Shown here piece after piece: positions 13,801 to 27,600 of a stretch of DNA of 64,000 nucleotides (within the stretch, counting starts at the first letter, position 1; each line of letters starts with the position of its first letter). Source of the DNA: Bolinopsis microptera. Taxonomy: Eukaryota; Ctenophora; Tentaculata; Lobata; Bolinopsidae. The notes under the pieces were generated by a model. The model ran no database searches, was not told the DNA's origin, and was given only the letters and a program-made list of their open reading frames with translations. The stretch spans positions 13,923,365 through 13,987,364 of the forward strand of contig NC_087082.1 of the NCBI RefSeq assembly GCF_026151205.1, in the 5' to 3' direction. Position numbers and translations under genes: made by a program.

Positions 13801-15583
13801 TCACTGCACCCTACACTCCACCCCTCTCACTGCACTTTACACTCCACTCCACTCACTGCACCCTACACTCCACTCTTTTCACTGTACCCTACACTCCACT
13901 CCTCTCCCTGCACCCTACTGCACTCCACTCTTCCCACTGCACCCTACACTCAACTCGTTCCACTCCTCTCCCTAGACCCACCTTACACTGTACTAGAGTG
14001 AAGAAACTATATATTATACATATATTGTGTAACGCACTGTTAGATACACACAAGAGCTCCTCTGTAGTAGTGAGATCATGTAATAAGGTTTGTACAAGGA
14101 AATGAATCGTTCATTACGTCATTATACAGCATCGTTTCATGTGCTGGAAGGTTCTTCTTCTTTTGCCGGCTTTTGTGGTACTAACTACTAACTGTTGAGA
14201 AATCACGGTACTAACTGTGTCTTGGTATATAAAATAAGATACCCACAGCTATTTAAACATTGGGAAATGGGCAAATTATACTCACTATTTAGTAGGGGTT
14301 TTGTTTTCAATGTAGTCGAATTAGATAAAAAGTTACAAAAATAGGAAAAACGTTTAAAAAAACCCATTCCCAAAATTGAAATTAGAGGTAAAATGGGATT
14401 TTTTGGGGTTGGACACTCCCTTGAGTACTATGTACTAACTGTTTTTCTGGGAAATGTACCATGTACTAACTGTGTTTTGGAAAAAATAATGACCCAGCCC
14501 CCCCCCCCCCCAAACGTCACGTACGATTCTGACCTTATGATCCCCCCGCTATGACACATCCCACAACACTTACCATCATCCTTGACTACACATTCTGACT
14601 CCACCGGCATCCTCCCATAGGACTGCCATACCCCAGAGGTAGGCAAAGCATCCACATGCTATCCTCTAGTGGGCCACCCAGGCCCAGCCTCTCTATAGAC
14701 TATAACGGATACATAACGGCTATATTACTACAGATGATAATTGCCACTTTTCGGCTGAATGTAGTGCATCGTAACTCTTTCTCCTTCTCCTATATTCACA
14801 TTACACAATATATAAACAAATGCAGTTCATTTCAGCTTCTTATGTGCTCCTACATACACCATGTTATGTTAGTTCAGTGTACAGTACGAAATATAAATAA
14901 ATAATTCAAACAATACGGTGCCCAAACTGCCCATGTCTAAGCGGCTCTCCTCGAAAAACTTTCTCCCTCATCGGAGCAGAAAGTTGTACTTTATATAATA
15001 TATATATGTAATATTATGAATAGTTGTTGCTTTGTTTCCCAAAGAGAGTGCTCTACATTATAATTCGAACAATCGAAACAAATCAAATTGGCGGGCAAAC
15101 GATCCGTTTCATCATATGTATAAAACAATACCAAATACCAATCATCAGTGATGAATTAAATTGTTCGAATTATGTAATATTATTATATATTATACAGTAT
15201 ATTTTACAGTATAACAATACAGTTAATTGGTGACTCATCTCTCATGACTATTTGCATAAGTGCCAACTTTTCAAAGATTCTTTCATGAAATGCCTGGTAG
15301 CAGCTGGTAAACGCTTTAAAACTCCATCTAGGTTCCTCCCAGATGTGACCCCGAGGGGTGCACCAACAAAGGTGTAACCAGTGCAGTTGTCACCAGGTAT
15401 AAGCACGATTACTGCTCAAGGAGACACTAGGGGTGGCCCTGGTGAATTTTTGGTACTAGGGCCTTAAGTGGCCCTACCAATGCAAATACTGGCCCTTCCA
15501 AAAGTGGCCCTACTGCTTCTTAAATCCTTGCTACACACCTGCCAACAGGTTGTTACCTGACCATTCTGATTTGTTTATAGAAT

Positions 15584-15627
<44 letters not shown>

Positions 15628-18600
15628 TCAGGTACTAAGTTCTGTACGTGACGTCGACTAAGTGTACTTTTGGGATTTTTCAAAAGACCCCCACCCACTT
15701 CACGATACTCACTGTTTTTTCGGATAATAATTAAGACACCCCTTTTGCCGGCTTTTGCGGTACTACCCTGTTGAGAAATCACGGTACTAACTGTGTCTTG
15801 GTATTTAAAGTAAGATACCCACCCATAAATTGCTTTAAACAGCTCATTAAACATTGGGAAATGGGCAAATTATATTCACTATAAAAATTCAAAAAAACCC
15901 ACCATAAAAAACTCAAAAAAACCCATTCCCAAAATTGAAATTTGAGGTAAAAGGGTTTTTTGGGGTTGGACACCCCCCTTAGTATCATGTACTAACTGTT
16001 TTTCTGGGAAATGAGCAGCAGACCCACCACTTAGCACAGTGTGCCCGCGAGCCAAATTATCTGCAAAAAGTCAGTTTTTTTCTTCAACCAGCCTATTTTC
16101 AATTTAAAACCACCCTATCCACCCTAAAATTGCATGAGAAATCGTTTTAAAGGGGTTTTCAAGATGATTAGAAGGATTTTTGACCTCATATATTGATTTA
16201 ACCTGATTTTTTGTGTAAAATTACATTTTTTTGCCGTTTTTTTGCCATATTTTTGAACAAATTACAAAAATAAGTGACAAATTCACTTTGGTGAGCATCC
16301 ATAATTTACGCTATCTGTTAGTATAGGACATTTAGAGTAATCTCAGAAAAATTTACAGTGTGATATTGTGGCATGATTTTTTTATGGGCCATCAAAGGTT
16401 TAAGATTATACAGAAATTTTGTGAATTTTAGGACTTTTTGATTCCATTTTTAGACCATTTTATCACTTATATCAATTATAAACTACTTCTTTGTGTTTTA
16501 AATGGAAAGAGGTTATCAAGAGCTTTCATTTGATACCTCCATACATGGCTTTTGATCAAAATTCGAATTTTCTGGGACAAAAACAATGTTATTTTGAGCT
16601 AAATTGAGTTACGTGCTTACAAAATAAGGTAATTTAGCCCCAAATTGCTGATATTTTCTTTTTTAAAGCCTTTAAATCACCCCAACAAGTGTTTCCGGAC
16701 CTTACAATGACCAAAAACACTTAAAAAGCAATCTTGATGCTCTCAAACAGTTCAGAAATCATTATTTTTGCAATTTAAGGTCTAAAAATGGTACATTTAG
16801 CCCTTTTTTAACTTTAAAGGACCCTAATTTCAATAAAATTACCAAAATTTTAGGGCAGTAGCTGAAAATAGTTCCCAAATAGTCATTCTTAGGCATAACA
16901 TAACCATACCTAAAGGTTACTTTAAAACACATGTGGAGACTCTAAAACTGCCCCCAAGATTAGTTAAGGGTAAAATAGTGATATCCCCATATTTTGGCAG
17001 TCAAATTTTTTGAAGGAGGCTGGGGGTACTTATGGCCATGGGAAGGTGTCAGATGACAAATTTGGGTTCCCCATTATGTTTTTTCTGTCAATGTAAGGTA
17101 TCAGGCATAACAAATAACTTAGTTAATAGTTCCCAAAACTGCGATCTGGAAGTTGATTCTGCACTTTGGTACCATGCGAACGAAATTTTGTCCTTCAAAA
17201 ATGATGAAAACATCGAATTTTGCCTGCAAAAATCGAAATTTCGTATTTTTAACCCAATTTTTATTGGATCTGGCCCCTAACTCCATATAATAATGATGAA
17301 AAACAATGTTTATGGTTTTAGACATGTTTAGAGATTATTATTCTAGTTTATATGCGACCAATTCATCCATTAATTCTTATCCTATTGAATTTTATTCATA
17401 AATTTCATACCAATTTGGTGTGTATGATTCAAAATATCTCAAAAACTAAAAATGATAGCCCCTTAATTCTTTTTTTGTTAAAAAATTCAGATTATTTCTA
17501 ATCAGATCAGGCTAAACTTATCTGGAAAGCAAATATCACCAAAAATACTTTTTGCAGCCTCTGGGCACACTGTGCTTAGTACAAAAGTACTAACTGTGAC
17601 ACCACCCCAACGTCACGTACATGACTAAGTGCATGACCCCCCCCGGCCCCCGGCCCCCCCCCCCCCCCCCCCCCCCCCGACAAAAGGAGCTCCTTCTACA
17701 GTTCTAAAACACGCCGTTTTTAAACACTATACTAACCTACGTGGGCCAGTCCAAATTGTTACACGTAGTGTAGTGTAACAGTGCGTATGCGATGCGAGTG
17801 AGTGCTGTGAATCAATGAATTATCCTAAGACTTAATAATAGATGATACCTCTAATAGCATTAGAATGATTGCACAGTAGCTAAGGAGTGTTTTTTGTTGG
17901 TTTATGCCAGGGACAAAAGGATTTCGCGGTATGTACGAAATCGCGAAATTTCCCATTCTCCGCGACAAATTTTATGTATAGTTTAATGTATAGCCTGTTA
18001 AATTTCGCGGTATCGCGAAATTTGGCCAAAATAATCGCGAAATCCTTTTGTCCCTGGTTTATGCTGCATTGAATCATGATCATATTCAATGGATGGTGTT
18101 CAATGTTCGTGTAACAAGATATAGCAAGATAATAGCAGATATGCGTCATCTATTATTCATCAATACTAATAAAGCCAAGAGGTGTGTATGTGTGTGTGCG
18201 TGTGTAATTTCCGGTCGGTTATATTGAAAAAACGGTAACAGCCCAGTTCCACGGCTCAGTTTTGCGACCAGATTTGACACAAAACTCCGCGAAAATAGTT
18301 TTGAAAGGCAAAACTCCGCGAAGGCAGTTTTGTTTACAAGTACGTTCCCATGCGGTTGGTATTTGCACGCAGATTTGCGCGCTCACGTGGGCGCATAATG
18401 AAATTTCCCACGCGAGCGCCCAGGTTAAAACTGCTTTCACGGAGTTTTGGGTCATATCAAAAATATTTCTCTGTGCGGAGAAATATTTTTGAATTTCATT
18501 TCCGGTCGCAAAATGTGATAAAAAATGTGAGCAAATCTGGTTGCAAAACTGAGCCGTGGAACTGCAGGGTAAGAGTTACAGGACTGGTTTTTTTGGTATA

Positions 18601-21600
18601 GTGTCGACAAAACTCTGACGAAGCCCATATATGCAAAAAAATTTTAAATCGGCCGGCGGTAAGTTGCTTAATCGATGGTTTTGTACTATTAATGCAACAT
18701 TATGGAGTGAGCCAATAAAATGGCTCACTATTCGCTCTCTTTTCCATTACTACTACTGTAGATTGTAGCTTTGGTAATTAGGTTAGCTCCGCAAGTGATA
18801 TAAGGAGTGTAGGGCACTGATTGCAGTCTGTTTGAACTGTAGAGAGAGTTCATACTTTCATACGACAATGTTTATGCGTGTAATACTATAAGCTTATTAG
18901 GGGGGGAGCCACTCATTGCGGTCTGTTTGTTTACTTTCATACGACAATTTAATGAATGTTTTCAAATATAAGGCGGGTGTGGTGCGGAGTTAATAAGGGT
19001 TAATTTCTAAAACGATTTAAAGCGGTTTAAGACGGGAGTAATGAGGTGTAATAGTCGTGGTACAGATATTATTGGATACGTGAGGGAACTCCGAATAGAA
19101 TTGCTCGCCTTATGCGGGTTTTGACTCAGCGGGTAATTACTCCTACCCTTTTTAACTGCGGCAGTGAAATCCCGGCCGAAGGCCGGGTTACACTAGTCAT
19201 TATATAATTTAAAGCATTGGAGTACTCTGAATGTCACATTTTCCATTTGGCGAGGCCGCAATTTACTGAATACTGAGGTTCATTTTTCTAATACTACTAA
19301 GGTCCCCCTGGCTGTCCCCTACCTTACATATTATCATCTTTCTTAGTAAAGCACAGTAACAATAGGAGATGTTTTCTGTGCTCCGCAGAGAAACCTTACA
19401 CTCAAATTTAAGGAATCTGCAGTAAGTAATAAGTTACTGATAATGTTAGTTGGTATTTGATATTTACTAATTGGTAGTCTGGGTAACACCATGTGTTATA
19501 ACATTCCTTGTCAGCAATCGAAAAACCTGAACAAAATCTAAAATAGTAAGTCCAGTTTCGTTGTTGTAACACTATTTCATCTTTGTGATGAAACAAAAAA
19601 CTTAATAATGACCCGGGCTGCGGCTGGTCTGTGTAACTTATCTTGTATAAAGTTGGGAGAAAGTGTTAAAACAGGTGCTACAAATCACGTGACAAAACCA
19701 CGTGACCACCTTTTAACAGAAATATACAGCAAGTTCAGTGACCCTATCTGTTACCATGGTTACCAGTAACATTGTAACAAACTCTCACATTACAGTGGGC
19801 TACAATGTAAAGTTACACTCTGTAATGATAACGGATTAATTACGTAATGTTAATACATTCTGTACGAGGCTAGGAATCCCAAATAATCGTAACCACCTAT
19901 AATGTATTTATTAATTATTATTATCTCCGAAACTTCACTAAAATTATTCGTCAATACCAAGTGTCCTGTGGCTTAAAAACACGTTTCACGACAGGGTTTC
20001 TGAAGGTTCTGATTTACACATTTCACTGACCATCCCGTTGGAATCATGTCGCACAGATTACATTATTATGCTTACTTGAAGATGATAAAGTAGAGCCTGC
20101 ATTCTGCACCCTCTAAACATAAGTTTTACTGTATTTCAGTAGCAGCAGATAAGACGAAGGTAAAGCCCGAGCCAGTGGAGTTCAACATCGTAACTCCAAG
20201 TTCTGAGCCTGTCCAGTTGTTTTCTTCACCTGAGCCGGGCTCTCCTCCTCCTGGACCCAGTAACTGCTCTACTCCCACTCCGACCCCTACTGGTCCCACT
20301 CCGACCCCTGCAGCTGCCTCACCTGGTACCACCACTCAATCCTCTGCTAAAAGAGCAAACTACAGAGAGAGTAAACCGTTTGAGTACGGGATAATGCCTG
20401 CAACAGTCAAGACTGAACCCATTGATGAGACTTACAACGTGGTAATTAGATAATTACAAAATCGCATAATTTACACCATTTGTCAATAAAGCATAATTAT
20501 GTTAATTAATCACATTTCTTGCAAAAGAACGAGATAGTTAACTAAATGCTTGGGGAGAAGGAGGACCGGTATATCGAGGTACCTTGTATAGAGATTAGAG
20601 AGGCACAGTAAATTTAAATAGTTACGTTTTACGTTATTTAACTGTTTAAGTAACAAACACCTCCGACAGGTGTTTAAACGTGACCCAGATGGTAAACTGT
20701 GTGAAGTGCACCTCAGAACAGAATGGATGTACGGGGAGCAGGACAGGTGCAGCGAGGTGGCCCAGTTCAACAGTACGCTCTGTGCAAAACATGAAAATAG
20801 GATTAGCCTAAAGGAAATGACGTGAGTTGGGAGGTGTTTTACAGATGTTTTAATAACTTAATAAGAAAATTAGGGTAATATTTAGGCTCGTTTTATATCC
20901 CAACACAATCCTGATAACAAGTTGCTCTTTCATGTACTCTCCTACCCAACAATCACATCTTCCTTTCAGAATGGCTGTTGGTTCTGCTGTTGTAAGGAGA
21001 GGAGGAGGCTCTGGTCGTGCTGGAAGTAACCCTCCTTCTTCTCGTCCTGATACTCCTGATATGAAACCACCCTCAATTGAACCCTCTGCTCCAGCCTCTA
21101 TCTTTGCAGAAGAAGAAGAGGATGATCTTCCTGATCCGTTTGATGAGGAAGGAGGAAACACCCCTGAGGTAGGTCCAGGGATACAGTTATATGCTTTACT
21201 ATGTAAATAAAATACAAGGCAGTTTTAATCTCCTACTTACTTACTACATTAATTAGGTACGTTTGCTAAGAATCATTAAGATTTAAGTTTAAAGGCTTAT
21301 CATTTGAAATTGCACATGAAGTTACCAACTCACTATACACTCTTTAAGTTAATCCTGGTTCCTAAATCTAATGAACTCAGCAGAACAGTAAAGAACAAGC
21401 CGCCCCTGTACAAGAGGAGGAGGAAGAGGCGGAGGAGGAAGAGGCGGAGGAGGAAGAGGCGGAGGAGGAAGAGGCGGAGTCAAGTCTTCAGATAGATGAG
21501 GATGATCACGCTGTATTTGATACGGACGAGGAGGAGCAGCAGCTGGAGGAGGAGAATAAACAACAAGTAGGAGTAGAGGAGGAGCAACAAGAGGAGGAGG

Positions 21601-24600
21601 AGGAGGACGATGAAGGGATAGATATAGTGGAGGAGGAGGAACAGGGATCATTCTTCATGTCTCCCCTACCTGGTATGTAATTAGTGTACAACTATTTTTT
21701 AGCGGGAACTTAACAACTATTCTAGTTTTAAACTATTTTCACAACTACAATTAAATACATTTATTGAGGTATGTCACTTAAATTAACGTGAATGAAACTC
21801 CACTTTTCTGTAATCTGGTATTAAGTGACATACCTATAAATATGAATCATTATAATAAATACAATACATCACAATGAAATTTACATTCCACTACTTTATA
21901 CAATTCACATTCCAAATAATTCCAATCCAACCCCGAGCATAAAACGATTTTTTTCAAACTGCGCTGTATTTCCGCCATTTCAACTTTCATTCTGATAAAT
22001 TCAAAGTTTCTGAATTCTAAATTCTGACGTTAAGTAGACTACACTGTATTATAGAATATGCGGCGTTCAGAAGATATGATCATGCAGTTATCATAACTCT
22101 CATGGGAATTGAAAGATGTATATATCCACTATCCAGTTGGACTTGGAATGTGGCCTACTTATATTTAGATACGTATACTAACGAAAATGTCATCTTCAGC
22201 CACCGCAGAAGAAGACCCCCTTCAGACTTATGGAACAATTCCTGTCCCTACATTCGCCCCTGCCACCGGACCAGCTCCTACCACCGGACCAGCTCCTGCC
22301 ATCGGACCAGCTCCTGCCACCGGACCAGCTCCTACCACCGGACCAGCTCCTACCACCGGACCAGCTCCTACCACCGGACCAGCTCCTACCACCGGACCAG
22401 CTTCTACCACCGGACCAGCTCCTACCACTGGACCAGCTCCTACCACCGGACCAGCTCCTACCACCGGACCAGCTCCTACCACCGGACCTGCTCCTACCAC
22501 CGGACCAGCTCCTACCACCGGACCAGCTCCTACCACCGGACCAGCTCCTACCACCGGACCAGCTCCTACCACCGGACCAGCTCCTACCACCGGACCAGCT
22601 CCTACCACCGGACCAGCTCCTACCACCGGACCAGCTCCTACCACCGGACCAGCTCCTACCACTGGACCAGCTCTTGCAACTACGCGCTCTACCGCATCCC
22701 AATGTGAGAGTCAGATGTTTCCCAAGGTAACGGAGGAGATGAAGCGAGAACCTTCCCCCAAATCTATATTCGAGGGAGAAACTATTCTCGAGTTTGACCT
22801 ACAGAGGTGGACTGAAGACTGTTTAATGTCGATTAGTAAGAGTCCATCACCCTTTACTGTCATGGTGAGTAGTTTCTTACTTTTAATTGTGTTTATTATT
22901 TCTTACTTACATTTGTTGGGAAATTGGTAGATCACCGACCGGCTATAAGCCGGTTATAAGCCGGCTATAAACCGGCTTATAGCCGGCTACAATTTTTATA
23001 GCCGGCTATAAGCCGGCTTATAGCCGGTTAGTAGCCGCTTACATTTGTTGTTGAGCGACGGCTATTAGCCGGTTATAAGCCGGCTATTAGCCGTTTAGGT
23101 ATCGGCTATAAGAAATTCAGTGAAAACGGCTATTAGCCGGTTATAAGCCGGCTATTAGCCGTTTAGGTATCGAAAGTGGTTATAAGCCGGCTATAAGCCG
23201 GCTATAAGCCGGTTATAAGATATTAACTCAACTTCATCGTACTGAACGATAGTCAGGAGCCGGCTATAAGAAATTCAGCGAAAACGGCTATTAGCCGGTT
23301 ATAAGCCGGCTATTAGCCGTTTAGGTATCGAAAGTGGTTATAAGCCGGCTATAAGCCGGCTATAAGATATTAACTTAACTTCATCGTACTGAACTGAGTT
23401 AATATCTTATAACCGGCTTATAGCCGGCTTATAACCACTTTCGATACCTAAACGGCTAATAGCCGGCTTATAACCGGCTAGTAGCCGTTTTCACTGAATT
23501 TCTTATAGCCGGCTCCTGACTATCGTTCAGTACGATGTAGTTGAGTTAATATCTTATAACCGGCTTATAGCCGGATTATAACCACTTTTAATACCAAAAT
23601 GGCTAATAACAGGCTTATAACCGGCTAATAGCCGTCGCTCAACAACAAATGTAAGCGGCTACTAACCGGCTATAAGCCGGCTTATAGCCGGTTAGTAGCC
23701 GGCTTATAGCCGGTCGGTGATCTACCAACTGGCCCATTTGTTTTGACATGCCTTCAAACAGATCAGATATTCGGCTTTGATCCAGTTTCAAATCCTTACA
23801 AATTAAATTTTTTCAAACTAATTGTGCTTTTGGGGATACAACAGCTAATTTTAAATGTGACACAAATTACATATTATCAAGATCCGGTCAATTAAAAGGA
23901 TTGCTGATATTAACGACGAAAATTGAGTTGCCATTTATTATAAGAAATAAGTTGTTGTATCTCCGGGTAGCCTTTTCGTTTGATTAGTTTTACTGATCCG
24001 TGTATGAATGAATTTAAATTTTCAGCTGGACAATTGCTTAGTTTTTACCTCTGTAAGTTGTTACTGTACTAAAGTACTAAGGTATTTAATTTTAAGTTTG
24101 AAATAATTTTGCCAAGATTGCTGCGATGAGGAGGATTATACTATCAAAGCATTTTTATATTTAAATATACCGCGCACGACAAATGATAGGGTATAGTGGG
24201 TCTTACTATAGGTTAATCAAACAATCAACCGATCATAATATCACAATTAAACAATCAATTACATAACTGATTAATTAGATAGTTGAATTTATCAATAAAT
24301 AATAAATATATATTCATCAATAATACCGTTAATATCAATATATTCACCAACAAATAATTCTGCAAATTAACCAGTTAACTTATTACAGATGCATCAAATC
24401 AAAGAAAAGTTTGAAGACAGATCTTTTCAAGATTGTCTCAATTCCATGTGGCTACTAACCTTGCGGATGGAGAACTTTGGGTTAAGAGGATTTTGTGGTT
24501 TTGTTGTTATGCTCCAATACTTACAGGTAATTGTGAATAGAACACCGCTGTTTGATCGGTTAGATTGAGTAACGTGACTTGGAAACAGCTCTCCGATTGG

Positions 24601-27600
24601 ACAGTTTTTAATATTTGTAAAGTTGTAACTTGGTTTATCACTCGGTAGTTGGAGTATGAAATATAACTATTCAGTAGTAATCTACCATTTGTAACTGACT
24701 GCTGAGTTGCAATGTAAGCTGTAACTAGTATGTAACACAATAACTCTATGATGTTACATTGTAGTTATGTTAATACCTAGATATGTTTTTGTAGTGAAAT
24801 TAATCATAAACATTTAATTTATCAGATACGAATGTTGTCTGCCTCTATAAAGACGAAGTTGCTGTGCGAGGCAGAGATTGATCGGGCGTTGAATAGTAAA
24901 CTTGATATCTTCACGCTTCTCTTACTCCACCGGCTCTCCCTTCAGAAGGAAATGTTAGTTTCACTTTCTCTTTCACTTCCTCTTTCCCACTTATCAATCA
25001 GTGATTACGAAGATGTTGCTTAGATCACCAAACCTCAGATCTGCATTAATTAAAATGATAAAAATGTGTCTACGATAGTGGACTGATACTTAAATCTAAA
25101 TAATTAACAAAACTATTTGTTTTATTTTAAAAAGCTCTTTCAAATCTCGTTTTTAATAACAGGCAAACGTGTACATACACCCCAAGCCGGATATGTAAAA
25201 CTATAAATTTGAGGTTACTAGAAATGGCGCCTGAAGAAAATTCCCAGGTAATTTTGTATGCCAAAGTAATGAAAGTTACTGAGCTTCACTTTCTGTGTAT
25301 AAGGTTAACTTGCGCATCTGTATTAGGAATCTTCTAGTCTTATTTCCATCGGAGAATTATGTTTAATTTTAGGAATTACTAAATTTAGCTTAAAAGAAGA
25401 CGTGCAATCGTGTAATAATAGGACTCTGTTACGACTATCTACTTTCTGCCAGCTGTTTCACTATTTTTTCTCTCAGGTAATGAATATGGTAACCTCTTCG
25501 TACTCTAACATGAACACCAGATTCCTTTACGATCTCCGTTCTACAGCTCACGAACTAAAGAGTCTTGTGTCAATACTTGCTATAGAGCAACTCCTACAGG
25601 ACAAGTTCAACCGATCCCAACCCATGGGAAAATGTTAGTTTCAATACTTCTTATTAGTATTATTATATTATAATATCATTTTACATTATGTTATTATATT
25701 TCACTCCTATTGATACTCCGGCTATACGTTTAATGTCACAAGGGTTTTACATATGAACGTATGTTTTGGAAATAAAGTTTTACATTTCAGTGGATTGTAT
25801 AAACCAGTATCTAGCTCATCTTTGCAGCTTGACGGGCGATAACAAACTGTGGCCAGGTAAATGTTACATTTTGGGAGCTGTTTGTATTTTGGGAGCTATT
25901 TATAATTTGCTTTGTTATAAGCTTTGTTATAGCTTTGTTATAAGCTCTATTGTAATTATATATCTTCTGCGTGGTTTGATTGCAAAGGACAAGCTTATCA
26001 AGTTGAAATTTGATTTATGGTCAACTCTACCGAGTGCTACATTCTTAGCATACTTTTATGTAAGATTTGCAATATTGTCCGATTCCCGCACTATATATAG
26101 TGTCAGGTATCACCGATACCTGACTCACTTAAGATAAACTTGTCACTATATAGTCCTGTCGCTATAAAGTGCGTTTTGCACGCTATATAATGACAAATAT
26201 CAGCTTGTCACTATATAGTCCTGTCACTATATAGTGCGATTACCAATTGTCCTAATCCCACCTTGCAAACAATCTCATTATTGTAATTATATATCCCCCC
26301 CCTAATTATAAGCCCTAGTTGTGAGTTGCGTACTAGGTTTACTTATTACTATCAACAAGTGCTTAACAAAACACTGACTAACAACCTAAACTGAAACTAT
26401 CGCGACTAAGTTTCTGAACTCATAGGCATTTTATTATCGCTATACAATACTGATGTTTACAGTATATTAAGGGATATAATAATAGTTCTCTTGGAACTAC
26501 AGACAATTCCATGAAAATTCACTGACCTCAGAGTTGAAACGGGTAAAAAAGCCTCCCTAAAATGAACGTATTTCAGATGTATCTGAGTTACGTACACACG
26601 GCATAACCTCTGTCTTAAGATGCATAGCAGGAGAGGTGTACCTAGCAACATTGTCCCAACCAGGACACTCCCAACCAGGACACTCCCAACCAGGACACCC
26701 TCAACCAGGACACTCTAATACTGAGCTAGTTTCTAGGAGGAGGATTCTCTCTCAACTTACGCACTCCCTCACTGTGAGTTTAATAAAACTTTGCTAAAAA
26801 TTAATTTATTATATTTATTATTGGGTATCAACTTGTGTACTACCGGCCCACTCAGAATACAAATCTCATCCTGGCTCCATAGTATAACGAATTAGTTTTA
26901 CTTCTAGATGAAAAGCTTGATTAAAACTCCATGACATAAGCTTTGCTTAATGCTTAGCTCTTAGTTCAGTCCCATGTGCTTCATTAAAATAAAAGTATGG
27001 TTCTTGTATGCAATGCATATTTACTCATAACGAGAGTGTATTTTCCACATGTTATAGCCGAAGGAAGCCACATGTTAACAGTTCCCAAACTGACAGTATA
27101 ACGAATATAACGACAAAGACGTCACGCGCGAAAGTACTTTACTGATTAAAGCCTCCACATTTTCGCGCGCACGTTAGAATTTCTCATTATATTAATCGCG
27201 CGCCTGAAATTATACCAGAACCTCATGGTTGACTGTCAGTTTTGCCGCGTCTTTTATGATATCACTGCTCCGGTTTCAAATAGGTGTTTCCACTATTCAA
27301 TCACTGAACATGGATTATATTTCAGTCTGCCGAGAAGACACGCCTAGTGGAACAGTTACAAGTCTGCGGTTTAGTGGATCCTGGAGCGTCTATCAGACCA
27401 AATATTTCAGGTTAGTTTATGATCAACAGACTGAATATTATTGGTTCCCAGCCATCTACCTCAACTACATATTGTGATCGGTCAAACCGTGGTCAGATCA
27501 CCTCTGAAAAGTGAGTGATTATTTATTATATTCAGAACTAAATTTCGGCCCTGTGTTCCTCTACGTATGAATCGTAATTTTTCAGGTGCTTTCGGAGAGG

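Noticed and set aside
13250-13975. CRISPR array
   Set aside because: Units are contiguous with no unique spacers, and the genome is animal; it is a minisatellite. The same holds for 680-935 and 47379-48226.
21304-21691. Arg-rich, Pro-rich and Ser-rich frames over 21.4-21.7 kb
   Set aside because: They are alternate frames of the Glu-rich exon 11, whose phase matches exons 10 and 12.
22102-22730. Other long frames over the TGPAPT tract, both strands
   Set aside because: They are shadows of the 18 bp unit. Only the TGPAPT frame joins in phase to exons on both sides.
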